A stretch of 7,830 bases of DNA from Streptomyces sp. NRRL WC-3742 (lineage in GTDB: Bacteria; Actinomycetota; Actinomycetes; Streptomycetales; Streptomycetaceae). The stretch is from contig NZ_JOCF01000135.1 in the NCBI RefSeq assembly GCF_000720635.1, forward strand, positions 1 to 7,830. The letters run 5' to 3'. The notes beneath the pieces were generated by a model that saw only the letters and a list, made by a program, of their open reading frames with translations, was not told the DNA's origin and searched no databases. Positions 1 to 7,057 of this stretch are shown one piece after another. A program made the position numbers and the translations under genes. Numbering within the stretch: position 1 is the stretch's first letter; every line of letters starts with the position of its first letter.

Positions 1-20
1 AGCTTCTGGTCGGTGCGGGA
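1..20. repeat. Left copy of 20-bp terminal direct repeat
   Basis: The first 20 bases (agcttctggtcggtgcggga) are identical to the last 20 bases of the window. On the minus strand both copies are read in the same frame, as SRTDQK plus two bases of the next codon. Terminal redundancy of this kind is typical of a circular sequence cut at an arbitrary point, or of a closed assembly graph. It does not resemble a transposon end: there is no inverted repeat and no transposase nearby. Confidence 0.95.
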
Positions 21-2096
21 GTAGAACGCGATCCGGTTGCTGTCCATCGGCACCGTCACGCTGTAACCGTCCATGATCTTCGTGCCGTTGTAGACGGCCT
101 TGAAGGTGTCGTTCCTGTAGTCGATGTCGATCGACGCGGTGTTGCCGGAGCCGTCCTTGAGGGTCTCGGTGACCGACTTCCCGTCGTCGCTGCGGCTGAA
201 GGTGTCCACGTCGAGCTTCGACAGCAGCATCCACGGCCGGTGCACCAGGTAGTACGAGTCCGCGATGTCCGTGTCGGCGGCACCGGGCTTGATCCAGCGC
301 GCCGACCGATTGTTGTTGAGCAGCATCGTCCTCGGATCCACGTCCAGGGCCATGCCCCCGCTGGTGGCTGTGCCGTTCTTGCCGCCGTAGATGACGCTGT
401 GGCGCAGAACGGTCGCCATGAAGGGCACTTCGGTGTCCGTACCGCCGACCCAGCCCCCGCCTTCGGGCCCGTCGACGGCCAAGGACATCTTGCCCAGCAT
501 CGGGTACTGCTGGTTCTCGCTGTTGACGTCGATGCCGTACCTGGCGTACTCGTCCATGATCTTGAACCTGCCGCCGGTGAGGCCGTCCACGGCGCTGGCG
601 GGGTGGGCCGGGTCCCAGTCGCTGCGCAGGACGGAGTACGTCGACAGGGCATCGATGAGCGTGGCGTCGTGCAGCCCGTAGGAGGTGATGGTGCCTCTGA
701 CCCGTTCCAGGGCACGGCCGCTGTCGACGTACTTCTTCAGTCCGGCGATGTAGCTGACGTCCGTGCCGTTCCAGGCGTTGAAGGTCTTCAGCTGGTTGTC
801 GACCGTCCGCGAGATGTCGGCCTGGTTGTAGCAGGCGCTGGGGACCTGCGGGTTGCAGCTGTACTCGTTGTTGTACTGGTCGTCGTAGTTATCGTCGAAG
901 GTGACGTTGGTGTTGTACAGGTTCTGGGCGTTGGCTTGGAGCGCCTTCAAACCGGCGGGACCGCCGAGGCCGGGGTTGACCGCGGTCCAGTTGGGTTCGG
1001 CGGTGTCGTGCCCGGGGTTGAACATCCCCACCAACTGCATGACCTGGGGGTTGCCGTCGATGAGGTTCGAGATCCGCCCGGACCACTTCTGGGCCTCGTC
1101 GAAGGTGAGGTCCACCCCGTGGCGGCCGACCTGGTTCTGCAGCATGTAGACGTACTTGTCGTCGTAGTAGTGCGACGGGATGGGCGGGGCCTGGTCGCGC
1201 ATCGCCTTGGCGAGGTCGAGCCAGTCCACCGCTCCGTTGCCGTCGTAGTCTCCGGCGAAGGTCAGCTTCGCGATCTGCGACTGGTTGACCAGGAGGTTCT
1301 CGGTCGTCGCGCCGCCGCGGACCCGGTACTGCGCGCCGACGCCTGCGGTGTAGTGCTTGTTCGATCCGCTGGTGTACACCGAGGTGTAGGGCTGGTCGAC
1401 GTAGCCCGTGATCTCCAGCCCGCCGGTGGCCCCTGAGGTGCCAACTGCGTTGACCGGCAGGTACGGTGACTCGGTGCCGTTGAAGTCGATCTTCTTCTGG
1501 GACCCGGGCCCGGCGTTGGCCAGCGTGTTGAGTCTGCCGCCGCCGTTCGCGTCGAGGATCCAGGGCGAGCCGCCGTCCTCCTGCCTGAGCGAGAGCAGGC
1601 TCGGCAGGTTCACGGCGATCAGCTGGTAGCCGGAGGTCTCAACGACGTCCTGCAGGGTGATGTCGACGTTGTGACCGGAGACGTCGTACTGGATCGCCAG
1701 CGACGCGGTCCTGGTGGTTCCGTCGCTCCAGTAGGCGTCGTAGTAGACCTTCGCCCTGGTCGCCGACGGCGTCTCGATCCGGTTGAGCCGCAGTGAGTTC
1801 GTTCCGGAGAACTCGGCCTTGGCGCTGTCGCGCGAGACCGCGGTCAGCTGCTCGAGGCTCCCGCCGTCCAGATCGTGACCGCGCAGCCGCGCGTTCGACC
1901 AGGCAGGGAAGGTGTACTGGCTCGGCAGGCCGTTGGAGGTGTCGAACTGCACCTGGACCTGTGCCGAGGCGATCGACGTCCCCGCCGCGGCCGCCGGAGT
2001 GGCCGGGGCGAGCGAGGCCGTGACCAGCGCGACGGCACAACCCGCCGCAACCAGCCACCCCTTTCCTCTTCGATTCCTTGGTGTCACGGGTGTCAC
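1..2096 (-). CDS. Secreted GH101/GH129-like glycoside hydrolase, N-terminal and catalytic part (runs off left edge)
   Basis: The gene starts at GTG 2096-2094, chosen because AAGGAG lies 6 bases upstream (2103-2108); an in-frame GTG at 2087 is too far from it. There are 698 complete codons before the edge. Residues 1-38 form a Sec signal peptide: basic start (RNRRGKG), hydrophobic core (LVAAGCAVALVTASLA), then ATPAAAA. Residues 45-280 look beta-rich. An EF-hand-like calcium loop, DYDGNGAVDWLD, sits at 283-294 and leads into an apparent barrel domain. The stretches GLHDATLIDALS (475-485) and YGIDVNSE (520-527) resemble the nucleophile and acid/base regions of GH101/GH129-type retaining enzymes, so D482 and E527 are candidate catalytic residues. 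That assignment comes from memory of the families, not an alignment. C414 and C422 could form a disulfide. The expected role is extracellular cleavage of GalNAc-linked O-glycans. The gene is divergent from the importer operon. If the window is circular it continues into 7810-7058. Confidence 0.8.
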   Translation of the reverse strand, partial: MTPVTPRNRRGKGWLVAAGCAVALVTASLAPATPAAAAGTSIASAQVQVQFDTSNGLPSQYTFPAWSNARLRGHDLDGGSLEQLTAVSRDSAKAEFSGTNSLRLNRIETPSATRAKVYYDAYWSDGTTRTASLAIQYDVSGHNVDITLQDVVETSGYQLIAVNLPSLLSLRQEDGGSPWILDANGGGRLNTLANAGPGSQKKIDFNGTESPYLPVNAVGTSGATGGLEITGYVDQPYTSVYTSGSNKHYTAGVGAQYRVRGGATTENLLVNQSQIAKLTFAGDYDGNGAVDWLDLAKAMRDQAPPIPSHYYDDKYVYMLQNQVGRHGVDLTFDEAQKWSGRISNLIDGNPQVMQLVGMFNPGHDTAEPNWTAVNPGLGGPAGLKALQANAQNLYNTNVTFDDNYDDQYNNEYSCNPQVPSACYNQADISRTVDNQLKTFNAWNGTDVSYIAGLKKYVDSGRALERVRGTITSYGLHDATLIDALSTYSVLRSDWDPAHPASAVDGLTGGRFKIMDEYARYGIDVNSENQQYPMLGKMSLAVDGPEGGGWVGGTDTEVPFMATVLRHSVIYGGKNGTATSGGMALDVDPRTMLLNNNRSARWIKPGAADTDIADSYYLVHRPWMLLSKLDVDTFSRSDDGKSVTETLKDGSGNTASIDIDYRNDTFKAVYNGTKIMDGYSVTVPMDSNRIAFYSRTDQK

Positions 2097-2102
2097 GAAA
2101 AG

Positions 2103-2108
2103 CTCCTT
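2103..2108 (-). promoter_or_regulatory. Ribosome binding site of the secreted hydrolase
   Basis: Read on the minus strand this is AAGGAG, six bases before GTG 2096. It decides the start: from this GTG the protein begins with a short basic segment followed directly by a hydrophobic signal core. A second GTG three codons in would leave 15 bases of spacing. Confidence 0.75.
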
Positions 2109-2159
2109 CGAACCTCACGATGAACGAGGGATGGGGAGGTGGCCGCCGCCAGGACCCGT

Positions 2160-2181
2160 ACGGTCGGACGAACTCGACCGT
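2160..2181. repeat. Inverted repeat in the hydrolase leader
   Basis: Perfect 7-base arms (ACGGTCG and CGACCGT) are separated by 8 bases. The repeat lies inside the predicted untranslated leader of the minus-strand gene, about 65-85 bases before its start codon. It could be an operator dyad or an RNA hairpin. One arm also overlaps an 8-bp palindrome, CCGTACGG, at 2156-2163. The function is unknown. Confidence 0.45.
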
Positions 2182-2222
2182 CCCGACGGCCGGCGCCCCC
2201 GGCTGTACCCGGTCGCCCTGAA

Positions 2223-2235
2223 TGGTCCGATGACC
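2223..2235. promoter_or_regulatory. Candidate operator, copy A (TGGTCCGATGACC)
   Basis: This 13-bp site has GGT...ACC ends and matches the site at 2358-2370 at 11 of 13 positions. It lies just downstream of the predicted start of the minus-strand transcript (about 2242), where a bound repressor would block early transcription. The operator role is inferred from sequence match and position only. Confidence 0.4.
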
Positions 2236-2248
2236 GTCGGGTTCCGCT

Positions 2249-2278
2249 GTTCTACGCCCCAGATGTCCGGCCTGTAAA
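2249..2278 (-). promoter_or_regulatory. Promoter candidate for the secreted hydrolase
   Basis: On the minus strand, TTTACA (2278-2273) is followed after 18 bases by TAGAAC (2254-2249). Each hexamer is one base from the actinobacterial housekeeping sigma consensus (TTGACA and TAGRRT). The predicted start is near 2242, giving an untranslated leader of about 145 bases. This is the best promoter match in the intergenic region. Confidence 0.5.
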
Positions 2279-2318
2279 GACCTCCGGCAGGACTGGCCCG
2301 ATGACATGCCCGAAATGA

Positions 2319-2353
2319 AGTCCAGTACACCCGATTTGCTCCATGCCTGGACT
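2319..2353. repeat. Spaced inverted repeat upstream of the importer operon
   Basis: AGTCCAG at 2319-2325 and its exact reverse complement CTGGACT at 2347-2353 are separated by 21 bases. The right arm covers the -35 hexamer of the candidate promoter at 2348-2376. The centre-to-centre distance is 28 bp, longer than most single dimeric operators. It could be a paired half-site or chance. Confidence 0.3.
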
Positions 2354-2376
2354 GCATTGGTCCGACTACCTAAGAT
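2348..2376 (+). promoter_or_regulatory. Promoter candidate P1 for the importer operon
   Basis: TGGACT (2348-2353) and TAAGAT (2371-2376) are separated by 17 bases. The -10 is one base from TAGRRT and the -35 is weak (4 of 6). The spacer holds the 13-bp motif at 2358-2370, which would place a repressor directly between the two hexamers. The leader to the GTG at 2592 would be about 210 bases. Confidence 0.35.
2358..2370. promoter_or_regulatory. Candidate operator, copy B (TGGTCCGACTACC)
   Basis: This is the second copy of the 13-bp motif, identical to copy A except for two central bases. It fills the spacer of P1 and abuts its -10 hexamer. Having one copy at each divergent promoter suggests joint control by a sugar-responsive repressor (LacI, GntR or ROK type) coded elsewhere. 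That is inference. Confidence 0.4.
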
Positions 2377-2421
2377 CCCACCGAGCTCCCGCAGTTGCCG
2401 AAACCTACCCGTTACAGGATG

Positions 2422-2450
2422 TTGACAGTCCGGCAATCCAAGTCCAAGCT
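2422..2450 (+). promoter_or_regulatory. Promoter candidate P2 for the importer operon
   Basis: A perfect TTGACA at 2422-2427 is followed after 17 bases by CAAGCT (2445-2450), which keeps only the second A and last T of the -10 consensus. P1 has the better -10 and this one the better -35, so the sequence does not decide between them. Confidence 0.3.
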
Positions 2451-2591
2451 CGAAAAAGATCCGATGTATCTGACCGTCCGCTGATGACGGCCAGGTTTCC
2501 GGAGCGAGTGAGCAACCCTCCCGCACTGCGGCCCGGCCCAGCGCACGCCCTCGCTTCGCCGGCGCACGTGACACCACCGAAAGGGACCCCC

Positions 2592-3872
2592 GTGAGACAC
2601 AACAAGCCCGTCATGCTCGCCTGCGCGGTCATGGCATCGCTCACCCTCGCCGCCTGCTCGAGTTCCGGCGGAAGCAAGGACGACAGCGGCAAGGGCGGCC
2701 CGGTCACGCTCAAGGTGATCGGCTGGAAGGGCGGCGCGACCGCGACCGAGGCGGACACCCTGAAGTCGATCAACGCCGCGTTCGAGGCGGCCCACCCGAA
2801 CATCAAGATCGACTACGTGTACGCGCAGGGCGACACCTACTACCAGAAGCTCAACGCGGAACTCCTCGCCGGACACGCCGAGGACGTCATCATGACGCAG
2901 CCCTCCGACGCCCCGCGCTGGGCCAAGAACGGGTACCTGGCCGACCTGTCCGACCAGCCCTGGGTCGCCGACCTGGCCGCCCCGGTCAAGCCCCTGGTGA
3001 CCGCCAACGGCAAGGTGGTCGTCGAGCCCAACGAACTGGCGGGCATCGGGCTGTACAGCAACATGAAGCTGCTGAAGGCTGCGGGGATCAGCGCGCCACC
3101 GGCCACGTGGCCCGAGTTCGTGGCGGACCTGAAGGCACTGAAGCAGGCCGGTCAGCCCGGGCTCGCGCTCCCGGACAAGAGCGCCTGGGAGATCTACCAG
3201 GCGATCAACGCCACCGCAGCGTCGACGGTCTTCGCCGGCAATCCGAACTGGAGCGACACCCAGGCCGCCGGTAAGGCGACCTTCGCCGGCGACGCCGGAT
3301 GGAAGAGCGCGATGCAGAGGATCGTGGATCTCGGCACCCAGGGACTCATCGACTACAAGGCCCAGTTGGGCGTCGACGAGTGGTCGCAGGGCAGCCAGGA
3401 CTTCGAGGCGGGCAAGAGCGCGTTCTTCCTGCAGGGCTCCTGGGCGATGAGCGATCTGTCCAAGGGCGCCGACCAGGGCCAGGTCCGGTTCACGCCGTGG
3501 CCCGGCGCCGACGACGGGCAGTCCACGGCCTCCACCGCGGTCGGAACCACGTGGGGGATCAACGCCAGGACCCGTCACAAGGCCGAGGCCCAGGAGTACT
3601 TGACGTTCTGGTCACAGTCGGCCGCGATGACTCCGTACCTCACGGCAGAGTCCTCGGCCTCGCCGTTCAGGTCCATCCCGACGCCGAACGTCCCGGGAGC
3701 CGAGACCTTCGTCTCCACCGTGGCCGCGGGCCGGTTCTGGGTGCTGCCCGCCGGCGGGTGGGCCGGCAGCAAGGGACAGAAGGCCATGGGGAGCGCCGTG
3801 CAGTCGCTGCTGCTCGGACAGTCGTCGGTCGACCAGACGCTTCAGGCGTACGACGACGCGGCCAGGAACTGA
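2592..3872 (+). CDS. Sugar ABC transporter substrate-binding lipoprotein
   Basis: This 426-residue protein is the extracellular, lipid-anchored solute receptor of a carbohydrate (CUT1-type) importer. The GTG start at 2592 is chosen because an AAAGGGA-like ribosome site lies about 5 bases upstream, and because the protein then opens with a classic lipoprotein signal: MRHNKP, a hydrophobic core, and lipobox LAAC with Cys22 as the modified residue. A Ser/Gly/Lys-rich linker follows, then VTLKVIGWKGG and the family pattern for an extracellular solute-binding protein family 1 domain (INAAFEAAHPNIKIDYVY, then ELLAGHAEDVIMTQPSDAP). The length is normal. Only 8 bases separate it from the first permease gene. 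The substrate is unknown; an oligosaccharide is inferred from the adjacent glycosidases. Confidence 0.93.
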   Translation: MRHNKPVMLACAVMASLTLAACSSSGGSKDDSGKGGPVTLKVIGWKGGATATEADTLKSINAAFEAAHPNIKIDYVYAQGDTYYQKLNAELLAGHAEDVIMTQPSDAPRWAKNGYLADLSDQPWVADLAAPVKPLVTANGKVVVEPNELAGIGLYSNMKLLKAAGISAPPATWPEFVADLKALKQAGQPGLALPDKSAWEIYQAINATAASTVFAGNPNWSDTQAAGKATFAGDAGWKSAMQRIVDLGTQGLIDYKAQLGVDEWSQGSQDFEAGKSAFFLQGSWAMSDLSKGADQGQVRFTPWPGADDGQSTASTAVGTTWGINARTRHKAEAQEYLTFWSQSAAMTPYLTAESSASPFRSIPTPNVPGAETFVSTVAAGRFWVLPAGGWAGSKGQKAMGSAVQSLLLGQSSVDQTLQAYDDAARN

Positions 3873-3880
3873 CCGCCCGC

Positions 3881-4777
3881 ATGCCCATGCGAACACGAAT
3901 CCGAACGCGAACCCGATCGCGGACCCTGCTGCCGTTCCTTCTCCCGGCCATCGGCCTGTACGGGCTCCTGATGGTCTACCCGCTGGTCAGATCCATCTCG
4001 CTCAGTCTGACCGACTCCGAGGGCGGACCGGACTCCGACTTCATCGGCCTGGCGAACTATCGCGAGATGCTGCACGACCCGGCCGTGCGCCCGGCTCTGG
4101 TGAACACCCTGGTGTTCACGGTCATCGTCGTCCTGGCGCAGAACGCGATCGGTCTCGCGCTGGCCGCGCTGCTCCGCCGCTGGGGCGCCTACGGCAAGGC
4201 ACTGTCCGTGGTGCTGCTCCTGCCCGCCCTGCTGTCCAGTCTGATGGCCTCGTACATCTGGTCGTCGCTCTACCAGCAGGACGGAGCGGTCAATTCGCTG
4301 TTGAACGCGACCGGCCTCGGCAGCCTGCGGCACGTATGGCTCGGCGACCCGTCGACGGCGCTGTACGCGATCGCCGTCGTCCACATCTGGATGTCCGTCG
4401 GGTTCGCCGCGGCGATCTACGCCGCCGGATTCCGGACCATCCCCGAGGACGTCCTCGAGGCGGCCCGGCTGGACGGCGCGAACCGCTGGCAGGTGTTCCG
4501 GAAAGTGGAGTGGCCGATGCTCGCACCCTCGGTGACCGTCGCCGTCACCCTCGCCCTGTTCGGGTGTCTGCGCGTGCTGGAACTGCCGCTGGTCATGACC
4601 CAGGGCGGCCCTGCCAACGCCACTGACACGCTCGGGCTGTCGATCTACAGGACGGTCTTCGACAGCGGAAACATCGGGTACGGGACGGCGCAGTCGGTCC
4701 TCCTGCTCGTCGTCGTGACCGTCCTGGTCACCGCCTCCAACGCCCTGCTGCGCCGCCGGGAAGGACGGGTCCAGTGA
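3881..4777 (+). CDS. Sugar ABC transporter permease, first subunit (MalF/UgpA-like)
   Basis: This 298-residue inner-membrane subunit forms half of the transport channel. Predicted membrane segments lie near residues 16-36, 74-97, 107-127, 161-181, 217-237 and 270-290. The cytoplasmic EAA loop that contacts the ATPase is clear: EAARLDGANRWQVFRKVEWP, starting at residue 193, with the conserved Gly at 199. The start is uncertain between ATG 3881 and ATG 3887; the only ribosome-site candidate is AGGA at 3864-3867, 13 bases before the first, so translation may be coupled to the preceding gene. The N-terminus is unusually Arg/Thr-rich (RTRIRTRTRSRT). The stop overlaps the next start by 4 bases. Confidence 0.93.
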   Translation: MPMRTRIRTRTRSRTLLPFLLPAIGLYGLLMVYPLVRSISLSLTDSEGGPDSDFIGLANYREMLHDPAVRPALVNTLVFTVIVVLAQNAIGLALAALLRRWGAYGKALSVVLLLPALLSSLMASYIWSSLYQQDGAVNSLLNATGLGSLRHVWLGDPSTALYAIAVVHIWMSVGFAAAIYAAGFRTIPEDVLEAARLDGANRWQVFRKVEWPMLAPSVTVAVTLALFGCLRVLELPLVMTQGGPANATDTLGLSIYRTVFDSGNIGYGTAQSVLLLVVVTVLVTASNALLRRREGRVQ

Positions 4778-5676
4778 GTACGCCGAGCAAGATCACCCCT
4801 CACCTCGGCGGCAGGTCGGGACCGCGTGCCCCCGTGCGCGGCTCGACCCGGTCCCGGCGCGGTGCGCGGAGTCTGCCGGCACGAGCCGCCGGCACCGTGC
4901 TCGTGATCGCGTTCGTCACGCCGTTCCTGTTCGCGGTGAGCACCTCGCTGCGCACCGCGCAGGATGTGGCCGCACACGTGCTGGCCCTGCCGACCCGCCC
5001 CACCCTCGCGAACTTCTCCCGCGTCGCCTCCGACATCCACTACCCCCGCAGTGTCCTGAACACGGTGATCATCACGGGCGGCACCTGCGTGGTGGTCGTG
5101 GTGCTGGGCGCCATGGCCGGATACGCGCTCGGCCTGACGACACGCGGCTGGTCGCGCTGGACCTACCGCGCCTTCATCACCGGCATGGGCGTACCGCTGT
5201 TCGTGTTCCTCACCCCGCTCTACCTGCTTCTGCGCGACCTGAACCTCCTGGGCACCACCTTCGGCGTCATCCTGGTCTACTCCGCGTGGAACCTGCCGGT
5301 CGCCGTGTTCTTCTACACCAGCTTCGTCCGCACCATTCCCGGCGAACTGGGGGAGGCCGCCGCCATCGACGGCGCCGGTCGGCTGCGCACCTTCTTCGCC
5401 GTCTACTTCCCGCTCCTGCGGCCGGTGACGGCGACCCTTCTGATCTTCATCACCATCGCGGTCTGGAACGACCTGATGGTCCCGCTGATCTTCCTGCAGG
5501 ACCCGGACCAGCGCACGGTGATGGTCAACGCCTACTCGCTGCTGGACTCCAGGGTCGTCCGGCCGACCGACCTGTTCCCGGCCGCCCTTCTCGGCATGGC
5601 GCCGCTCCTGGTCATGTTCGCGTTCTTCCAGCGCCGCATGGTCGAGGGCATGAGCGGCGGAGCCCTCAAGGGATGA
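4774..5676 (+). CDS. Sugar ABC transporter permease, second subunit (MalG/UgpE-like)
   Basis: This 300-residue membrane subunit pairs with the first permease. The GTG start sits in a GTGA overlap with the preceding stop, a mark of translational coupling. A basic, Pro/Arg-rich N-terminal tail of about 38 residues precedes the first membrane segment (about 39-58). Further segments lie near 95-117, 133-153, 162-181, 217-237 and 268-285. The EAA loop is clear: EAAAIDGAGRLRTFFAVYFP, from residue 194, with Gly at 200. No ATPase gene follows. In Streptomyces many CUT1 importers share one multitask ATPase (MsiK), which would explain its absence. The fucosidase gene begins 34 bases downstream. Confidence 0.93.
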   Translation: MSTPSKITPHLGGRSGPRAPVRGSTRSRRGARSLPARAAGTVLVIAFVTPFLFAVSTSLRTAQDVAAHVLALPTRPTLANFSRVASDIHYPRSVLNTVIITGGTCVVVVVLGAMAGYALGLTTRGWSRWTYRAFITGMGVPLFVFLTPLYLLLRDLNLLGTTFGVILVYSAWNLPVAVFFYTSFVRTIPGELGEAAAIDGAGRLRTFFAVYFPLLRPVTATLLIFITIAVWNDLMVPLIFLQDPDQRTVMVNAYSLLDSRVVRPTDLFPAALLGMAPLLVMFAFFQRRMVEGMSGGALKG

Positions 5677-5710
5677 GCCCGACCACCGACGACGTGAGGA
5701 AAACCCCCGT

Positions 5711-6985
5711 ATGCCCATGCAGCCCTGGTTCCCGGACGCCAAGCTCGGGATCTTCGTCCACTGGGGGATCTACGCCGTGGACGGCGTCACCGAGTCGTGG
5801 TCGTTCTACAACGGCGAGGTGACCTACGAGCAGTACATGGCGCAACTCGACGGCTTCACCGCCGCGCGGTACGACCCCGGCGCGTGGGCGGACCTGTTCG
5901 TCCGGGCGGGCGCCCGCTACGCCGTCCTGACCGCCCGTCACCACGACGGGCTCGCCCTGTGGGACACCGCCCACGGCGACCTGTCCGTGGTCGGGCACAC
6001 CCCTGCCGGGCGGGACCTGGTCGAGGGCTACGTCGACGCCGTACGCGAGCGCGGACTGAAGGTCGGCCTCTACTACTCGCACTCCGACTGGTCGCACCCC
6101 GACTACCCGACCGTCCGCGCGCCGGAGCACGCCCGGCCGGAATACGCCGACCACCCCCACAGCGAACCCGCGGCCGGCGAACCCGAGGACCCGGACGCCT
6201 GGCAGCGCTACCTCGCGTACCGCGACGGCCAGGTCACCGAACTCCTCACCCGCTTCCGACCCGACCTGCTGTGGTTCGACGGCGACTGGGAACGCTCCGA
6301 GGAGCAGTGGCGGACCCGCGAACTGGGCGAGCTGATCGCCGGCCACGTCCCCGAAGCGGTCCTCAACGCGCGGATGATGAGCCTCGGAGACTACGCCACC
6401 CCCGAGCAGGGCCCGCCGATGCGGGCGCCCGAGGGGCCCTGGGAGCTGTGCATGACGATCAACGACTCCTGGGGCTTCCGGGAGCAGGACACCAACTACA
6501 AGTCACTGCGTCAGCTCGTACGCCACTTCGCCGAGACCATCGGCATGGGCGGCAACCTGCTGCTGGACGTCGGCCCCCGGGAGGACGGCAGCATCCCGCA
6601 GGAGCAGGTCGACCGTCTCGAAGGGCTCGGCCGGTGGATCTCCACCCACGCCACCGCCGTACACGGCACGGTGGCCGGGCTGCCGGCGGGCCACCACTAC
6701 GGCCCCAGCACCCTGTCCGCCGACCGCCGCACCCTCTACCTCATCTGCTTCGACCCGCCCCGCGAATTCGTCGCCCTGCGCGGCCTGCGCACCCCGGTCC
6801 GCCGCGTCACCGTCGTCGGCACCGGCACCGAGCTGCGCCACCGCACCGTCGGCGGCATCGAGGACATCCCGGGCGTTCTGTGGATCGACGCCCCCGCCCC
6901 CGCCGACCTCGACCTCGACGCCACCGTGCTGGCCCTGGAACTCACCGCCGAACTCGACCTCTACGAAGGCCCGGGCCGCGCCTGA
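5711..6985 (+). CDS. GH29 alpha-L-fucosidase, cytoplasmic
   Basis: This 424-residue enzyme hydrolyses terminal alpha-L-fucose from glycans with retention of configuration. The GH29 barrel starts almost at residue 1: PWFPDAKLGIFVHWGIYAV (5-23), then ARHHDGLALWD (75-85), GLYYSHSDW (119-127) and LLWFDGDW (186-193). D190 aligns in context with the family's catalytic nucleophile (the Asp of the W-x-D motif). E245 in PWEL, next to TINDSWGF, is a possible acid/base, less certain because that residue varies among GH29 enzymes. MGGNLLLDVGP (279-289) is another conserved stretch. A small C-terminal beta domain fills roughly 335-420. There is no signal peptide, so it probably acts on imported sugars inside the cell. 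ATG 5711 is preferred: GAGGA ends 10 bases upstream, and the other ATG (5717) is farther away. It is last in the operon. Confidence 0.94.
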   Translation: MPMQPWFPDAKLGIFVHWGIYAVDGVTESWSFYNGEVTYEQYMAQLDGFTAARYDPGAWADLFVRAGARYAVLTARHHDGLALWDTAHGDLSVVGHTPAGRDLVEGYVDAVRERGLKVGLYYSHSDWSHPDYPTVRAPEHARPEYADHPHSEPAAGEPEDPDAWQRYLAYRDGQVTELLTRFRPDLLWFDGDWERSEEQWRTRELGELIAGHVPEAVLNARMMSLGDYATPEQGPPMRAPEGPWELCMTINDSWGFREQDTNYKSLRQLVRHFAETIGMGGNLLLDVGPREDGSIPQEQVDRLEGLGRWISTHATAVHGTVAGLPAGHHYGPSTLSADRRTLYLICFDPPREFVALRGLRTPVRRVTVVGTGTELRHRTVGGIEDIPGVLWIDAPAPADLDLDATVLALELTAELDLYEGPGRA

Positions 6986-7014
6986 TCACCGGTCGTGATG
7001 CCGGGGCAGCGTGA

Positions 7015-7050
7015 GGGCCTGGCCGGCGGATGTGTCCGTCGGCCAGGCCC
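7015..7050. terminator. Bidirectional hairpin terminator
   Basis: A 16-base arm (7015-7030, GGGCCTGGCCGGCGGA) pairs with 7035-7050 (TCCGTCGGCCAGGCCC) around a TGTG loop. Fifteen pairs are Watson-Crick and one is a G-T wobble. It lies between the stop of the fucosidase gene (6985) and that of the converging minus-strand gene (7058), so it can end both transcripts. There is no T-tract on either side, which is common for terminators in high-GC actinobacteria. Confidence 0.8.
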
Positions 7051-7057
7051 CGGAGGG

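Larger units (their letters stand above)
2097..2591. promoter_or_regulatory. Divergent intergenic control region
   Basis: These 495 bp separate the 5' ends of the secreted hydrolase gene and the importer operon, and no convincing gene lies within them. The open frame running into the binding-protein gene from 2343 lacks a ribosome site and would put 83 residues in front of a clear lipoprotein signal. The region holds a good minus-strand promoter candidate, two weaker plus-strand candidates, two 13-bp motifs that match at 11 positions, and inverted repeats at 2160-2181 and 2319-2353. Control of both transcripts by one regulator is inferred; no regulator gene is present. Confidence 0.75.

Noticed and set aside
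240..1436. 398-codon plus-strand open frame opposite the secreted hydrolase
   Set aside because: It is a high-GC antisense shadow: Val/Gly/Arg-rich with no recognisable motif, while the minus strand gives a coherent secreted enzyme with a signal peptide and ribosome site.
1639..2577. 312-codon minus-strand open frame across the divergent region
   Set aside because: It is out of frame with the hydrolase, has Arg-rich nonsense composition, and runs through promoters on both sides.
2343..2591. N-terminal extension of the binding protein from ATG 2343
   Set aside because: It would put 83 residues before an obvious lipoprotein signal. GTG 2592 has a ribosome site and gives the normal length and lipobox position.
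2412..3578. 388-codon minus-strand open frame opposite the binding-protein gene
   Set aside because: It is a codon-bias shadow of a clear sugar-binding lipoprotein gene, with no motif or ribosome site.
4645..5742. 365-codon minus-strand open frame opposite the second permease
   Set aside because: It is charged, low-complexity sequence (His/Asp/Arg/Gly-rich) typical of antisense frames in high-GC DNA; the plus strand codes a membrane protein with an EAA loop.
5797..7014. 405-codon plus-strand open frame within the fucosidase gene
   Set aside because: It is Arg/Pro/Gly-rich and out of frame with the GH29 gene, whose motifs are all in the other frame.
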